Assembly (NCBI RefSeq): GCF_014295415.1
Contig: NZ_CP052909.1
Span: 1,798,001 to 1,862,000, forward strand
DNA length: 64,000 bases
Direction: 5' to 3'
Source: Constantimarinum furrinae
GTDB lineage: Bacteria; Bacteroidota; Bacteroidia; Flavobacteriales; Flavobacteriaceae
Each line of letters begins with the position of its first letter. Position 1 is the first letter of the stretch. A program made the translations under genes and the position numbers. The notes beneath the pieces were generated by a model, which made no database searches, was not told the origin of the DNA, and worked only from the letters and a program-made list of their open reading frames with translations. Of this stretch, positions 61,926 to 64,000 are shown piece after piece.

Positions 61926-62616
61926 TCCTGGCGAGATAATCGTAGTTTTCACCCCGCGTTATTACCTCAAATTTTAGGCCTTCAGAAGTACATATTTCCT
62001 CAAAACGTAGTTCATCCAGGTACAACCAGAAAAATGGGGGAGAGGATACGCCCTTGTAGGTCATGGTAAATTCAAGTTCACCATAATAACGATCTGCCGG
62101 TACCCACAACCCTCCTTCCTCATTTCTATCATACATATATTGAAGATCACTCGAATCTATAAGGATTTGACCGTTTTTAGCCAACAATGACTTCACATGC
62201 TGAAGGTACTCCGGAATATTCTCAAGCGTTTCAAAAATGCCCGTTCCGTTCATTAACAACAGTATAGTATCAAAGTCTTTGTCTTTAAACTGAAGCAGCT
62301 CAGTGTGCCGTACATCCTTTAGCCCTCTGCGTTGACAAACTTCAACTGCTCCCGGTGAAGTATCAATGGCTGTAACCTCCATTCCTTTATTCTGAAGGTA
62401 CAGCGAATGACTTCCGGTACCGCAGCCTACATCGAGGATCCTTCCCTTTGAAAGTTGTAATGCTTTTTGTTCCAGAGGAGGCATTTCAGAATAACTTCTA
62501 AAGAGATAGGGAAGTGGTAAGACATCTTCTTCGCTGATATTCGTTTCCGTTATGATATCTTCAGTATACTTTCCGTGGAAATAATCCAACAGAGCTCGTC
62601 CATATATGTCGTTCAT
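61897..62616 (-). CDS. Class I SAM-dependent methyltransferase
   Basis: This 239-residue protein has motif I ILDVGCGTGSHSLYL, motif II VTAIDTSPGAVEVCQRRG, and LLLMNGTGIFETLENI. A preceding segment (EEDVLPLPYLFRSYSEMPPLEQKAL) is typical of a Bacteroidota subfamily. Substrate is unknown. Its promoter side meets the heptamer array starting at 62627. Confidence 0.9.
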   Translation of the reverse strand: MNDIYGRALLDYFHGKYTEDIITETNISEEDVLPLPYLFRSYSEMPPLEQKALQLSKGRILDVGCGTGSHSLYLQNKGMEVTAIDTSPGAVEVCQRRGLKDVRHTELLQFKDKDFDTILLLMNGTGIFETLENIPEYLQHVKSLLAKNGQILIDSSDLQYMYDRNEEGGLWVPADRYYGELEFTMTYKGVSSPPFFWLYLDELRFEEICTSEGLKFEVITRGENYDYLARITVDCDSPS

Positions 62617-62626
62617 ATGCGCATCG

Positions 62627-62682
62627 GGTTAATGGTTGCGGGGTATAGGTTACAGGTTACAGGTTGCATGTTACGGGTTACA
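62627..62682. repeat. Degenerate 7-bp tandem array (GGTTACA type)
   Basis: Eight heptamers in frame: GGTTAAT, GGTTGCG, GGGTATA, GGTTACA, GGTTACA, GGTTGCA, TGTTACG, GGTTACA. A more decayed stretch of heptamers such as CCTAATT, CCTAATT, ACTATTT runs through 62770-62825 before the YkgJ-like gene. Confidence 0.8.
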
Positions 62683-62833
62683 GGATTTTTCTTTACACTT
62701 CGTTCGATGAGTTGCTTACAGCATACTGGTTACTGTATACAGGCTATTACTTATTCGTTGTTTTCTACTCCTAATTCCTAATTACTATTTACTCAAAATT
62801 CATTACTAGTTCCTAAATCCGTAATTTTACGCC

Positions 62834-63325
62834 ATGGAAGACATCCTGAATGAACTCCCTCAACGGGCTAAAGATACATATAAGGAGAATAAAAAGTTCT
62901 TCGGAAAGCTTCGGAAAAAGCCGCCAAAAAATCTGGATACGCTCATGGTAGAGCTGCATGAAGCCGAGTTTGAGCGGACCGATTGCTTAACATGCGCCAA
63001 CTGCTGTAAGACCACAGGGCCATTATTTACCAACAAGGATATTGAACGTATAGCAAAGCACTTTAAAATGAAGCCTCAAAAATTCGTTGAATCCTATTTA
63101 AAGGTTGATGAGGAGAATGACCATGTATTGCAGCGTGTACCCTGTACTTTTTTGGGAGCAGATAATTTCTGCAGTATTTATGATGTGCGCCCAAAGGCCT
63201 GCCGCGAATTTCCACATACCGATAGAAAAAAATTTCAGCAGATCTCGAACCTTACCTTAAAGAATGTGGCGATTTGCCCTGCGGCATTTAATATAGTGGA
63301 AGAAATGAAGCGGCGAATTAAATAA
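62834..63325 (+). CDS. YkgJ-type cysteine-cluster protein
   Basis: This 163-residue protein has CLTCANCCKTTGP, a later CTFL..NFCSIYDVRPKACREFP and C in AICPAAF, the cysteine pattern of the YkgJ/UPF0153 family, thought to bind Zn or Fe-S. No signal peptide. The last 8 bp overlap the convergent gene at 63318. Function unknown. Confidence 0.92.
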   Translation: MEDILNELPQRAKDTYKENKKFFGKLRKKPPKNLDTLMVELHEAEFERTDCLTCANCCKTTGPLFTNKDIERIAKHFKMKPQKFVESYLKVDEENDHVLQRVPCTFLGADNFCSIYDVRPKACREFPHTDRKKFQQISNLTLKNVAICPAAFNIVEEMKRRIK

Positions 63326-63950
63326 CAATACGCACACCTAAACTAAAGGAAATATAAGTTGCTCCGTTAAAAAATGTTTTCAATTCCGACGGACTTTCAA
63401 TATTCAAAAAATCCCTTCGGAAAGCCAACTCACCATAAGCACCAATGTGTCTTGAAAAGTGATATCCCATACTTGGTGCCACCGTTAAACTCCCTCCCGA
63501 ATCACTAAAATCGAAATTTTTCCCGCTATTTTTATATTTTACAAATCCGTAGCCCAAAGCTACTGTGCCACGCCAATTCGTGTCGTTTAAAACCTGATAT
63601 CCAATCATCGGGCCAATACTGTTAATATCGGCTCCGGTATAATTGCCCACCAGTTGCGGATCCACAACATCGGCGTGAAAATGATTAAAATTCACACCCA
63701 GAAGGACAGGTGAATCGAAAATATTTACCATAAAGGCCACTTCAACACCGGCATCCTGTTTTAAAGCCTTATTTGCAAAGTTATCACCCATAACAAGAGG
63801 AACATACAATCCTACCTTAAACACTCCGAAATGATCATCCTGCACCCAGTCTGAAGAGTTGCTATCTTCCTCTTCTATCTCTTGCCCGGAAGTTAATAGC
63901 ACGGAGAACAGACACAAACAAAACAGTATTTTTTTAATATTCAAATTCAT
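63318..63950 (-). CDS. Outer-membrane beta-barrel protein
   Basis: This 210-residue protein has a signal peptide (ending LLTSGQ) and a likely eight-stranded barrel (NSIGPMIGYQVLNDTNWRG, SLTVAPSMGYHFSRHIGAYGELAFR, ISFSLGVRIVI end) of the small porin-like/OmpW-like type. The C-terminus ends in alternating hydrophobic residues as expected for BAM substrates. Function unknown. Confidence 0.8.
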   Translation of the reverse strand: MNLNIKKILFCLCLFSVLLTSGQEIEEEDSNSSDWVQDDHFGVFKVGLYVPLVMGDNFANKALKQDAGVEVAFMVNIFDSPVLLGVNFNHFHADVVDPQLVGNYTGADINSIGPMIGYQVLNDTNWRGTVALGYGFVKYKNSGKNFDFSDSGGSLTVAPSMGYHFSRHIGAYGELAFRRDFLNIESPSELKTFFNGATYISFSLGVRIVI

Positions 63951-64000
63951 AGGTCGTGGTTGCTTCGGTCAATTCAATAAGAATGATTTGAGGTGGTTCA

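Noticed and set aside
62575-62781. 68-codon plus-strand ORF spanning the heptamer array
   Set aside because: It is built from the GGTTACA repeats and overlaps the methyltransferase 5' end.

Overview
The window comes from a Bacteroidota chromosome, almost certainly Flavobacteriaceae. Support for this includes a C-terminal type IX secretion sorting domain at the end of the first gene, a tmRNA with tag GENNYALAA, ribosomal protein bTHX, the gene order trpEGDCFBA, many secreted proteins with SQ/AQ signal-peptide ends, near-absence of Shine-Dalgarno sequences, and promoters of the form TTG-N19/20-TAnnTTTG. Genes are densely packed on both strands. No rRNA, tRNA, transposase, integrase, prophage or CRISPR array was found.

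Layout. 0.2-4.0 kb: a giant secreted P-domain/HYR protein with a strong hairpin terminator behind it. 4.07-11.2 kb (minus): the complete tryptophan operon. It has a Trp-Trp-Trp leader peptide and attenuator at its head. A 46-codon ORF and bTHX sit behind trpA, separated from it by an interleaved inverted-repeat structure. 11.3-13.9 kb: a DUF1800/DUF1501 pair. 13.9-15.0 kb: a MarR-YceI operon with a palindromic operator. 15.1-17.9 kb: two thioredoxin-fold proteins, two rhodaneses and small proteins. 18.2-19.3 kb: tmRNA, with a near-perfect 263-bp-period duplication at its 3' end and a structured repeat upstream. 19.3-20.6 kb: a saccharopine/alanine dehydrogenase-like enzyme. 20.6-26.0 kb (minus): a six-gene group with a winged-helix regulator, CreD and DUF proteins. 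26.5-31.2 kb: a small exported protein, a TPR hybrid histidine kinase, a DUF1801 protein and kdsA. 31.6 kb: typA.

33.5-52 kb is a surface-glycan locus. It starts with a tiny DPG-motif membrane protein and a NoeA-like protein that combines a kinase-like motif with a methyltransferase. Three tandem paralogous membrane alkaline-phosphatase-superfamily proteins follow, then a FemAB-like acyltransferase, an FdtB-like sugar aminotransferase, a Wzx-type flippase, a PhyH-type dioxygenase, four glycosyltransferases, an FdtA-like sugar ketoisomerase, a subtilase and a GT-C-like membrane protein. FdtA plus FdtB imply a dTDP-3-amino-3,6-dideoxyhexose. ftsE lies beside it. 52.7-64 kb holds a large TPR protein, a TonB-receptor-like barrel, lipoproteins, an amidohydrolase, an archaemetzincin-like lipoprotein, a methyltransferase and a YkgJ-type cysteine-cluster protein.

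The most interesting non-coding signals are: (i) a structured palindromic repeat, with two clear copies and one probable copy, whose closing stem changes compensatorily; (ii) three intergenic arrays with 7-bp periodicity, one being ten perfect copies of ACACCTA; (iii) the ssrA 3'-end duplication, which resembles an attachment-site scar; (iv) a possible small RNA or attenuated leader near 26.15 kb; and (v) the trp attenuator and the bTHX leader. The most system-like coding signal is the module at 33.5-39.6 kb.
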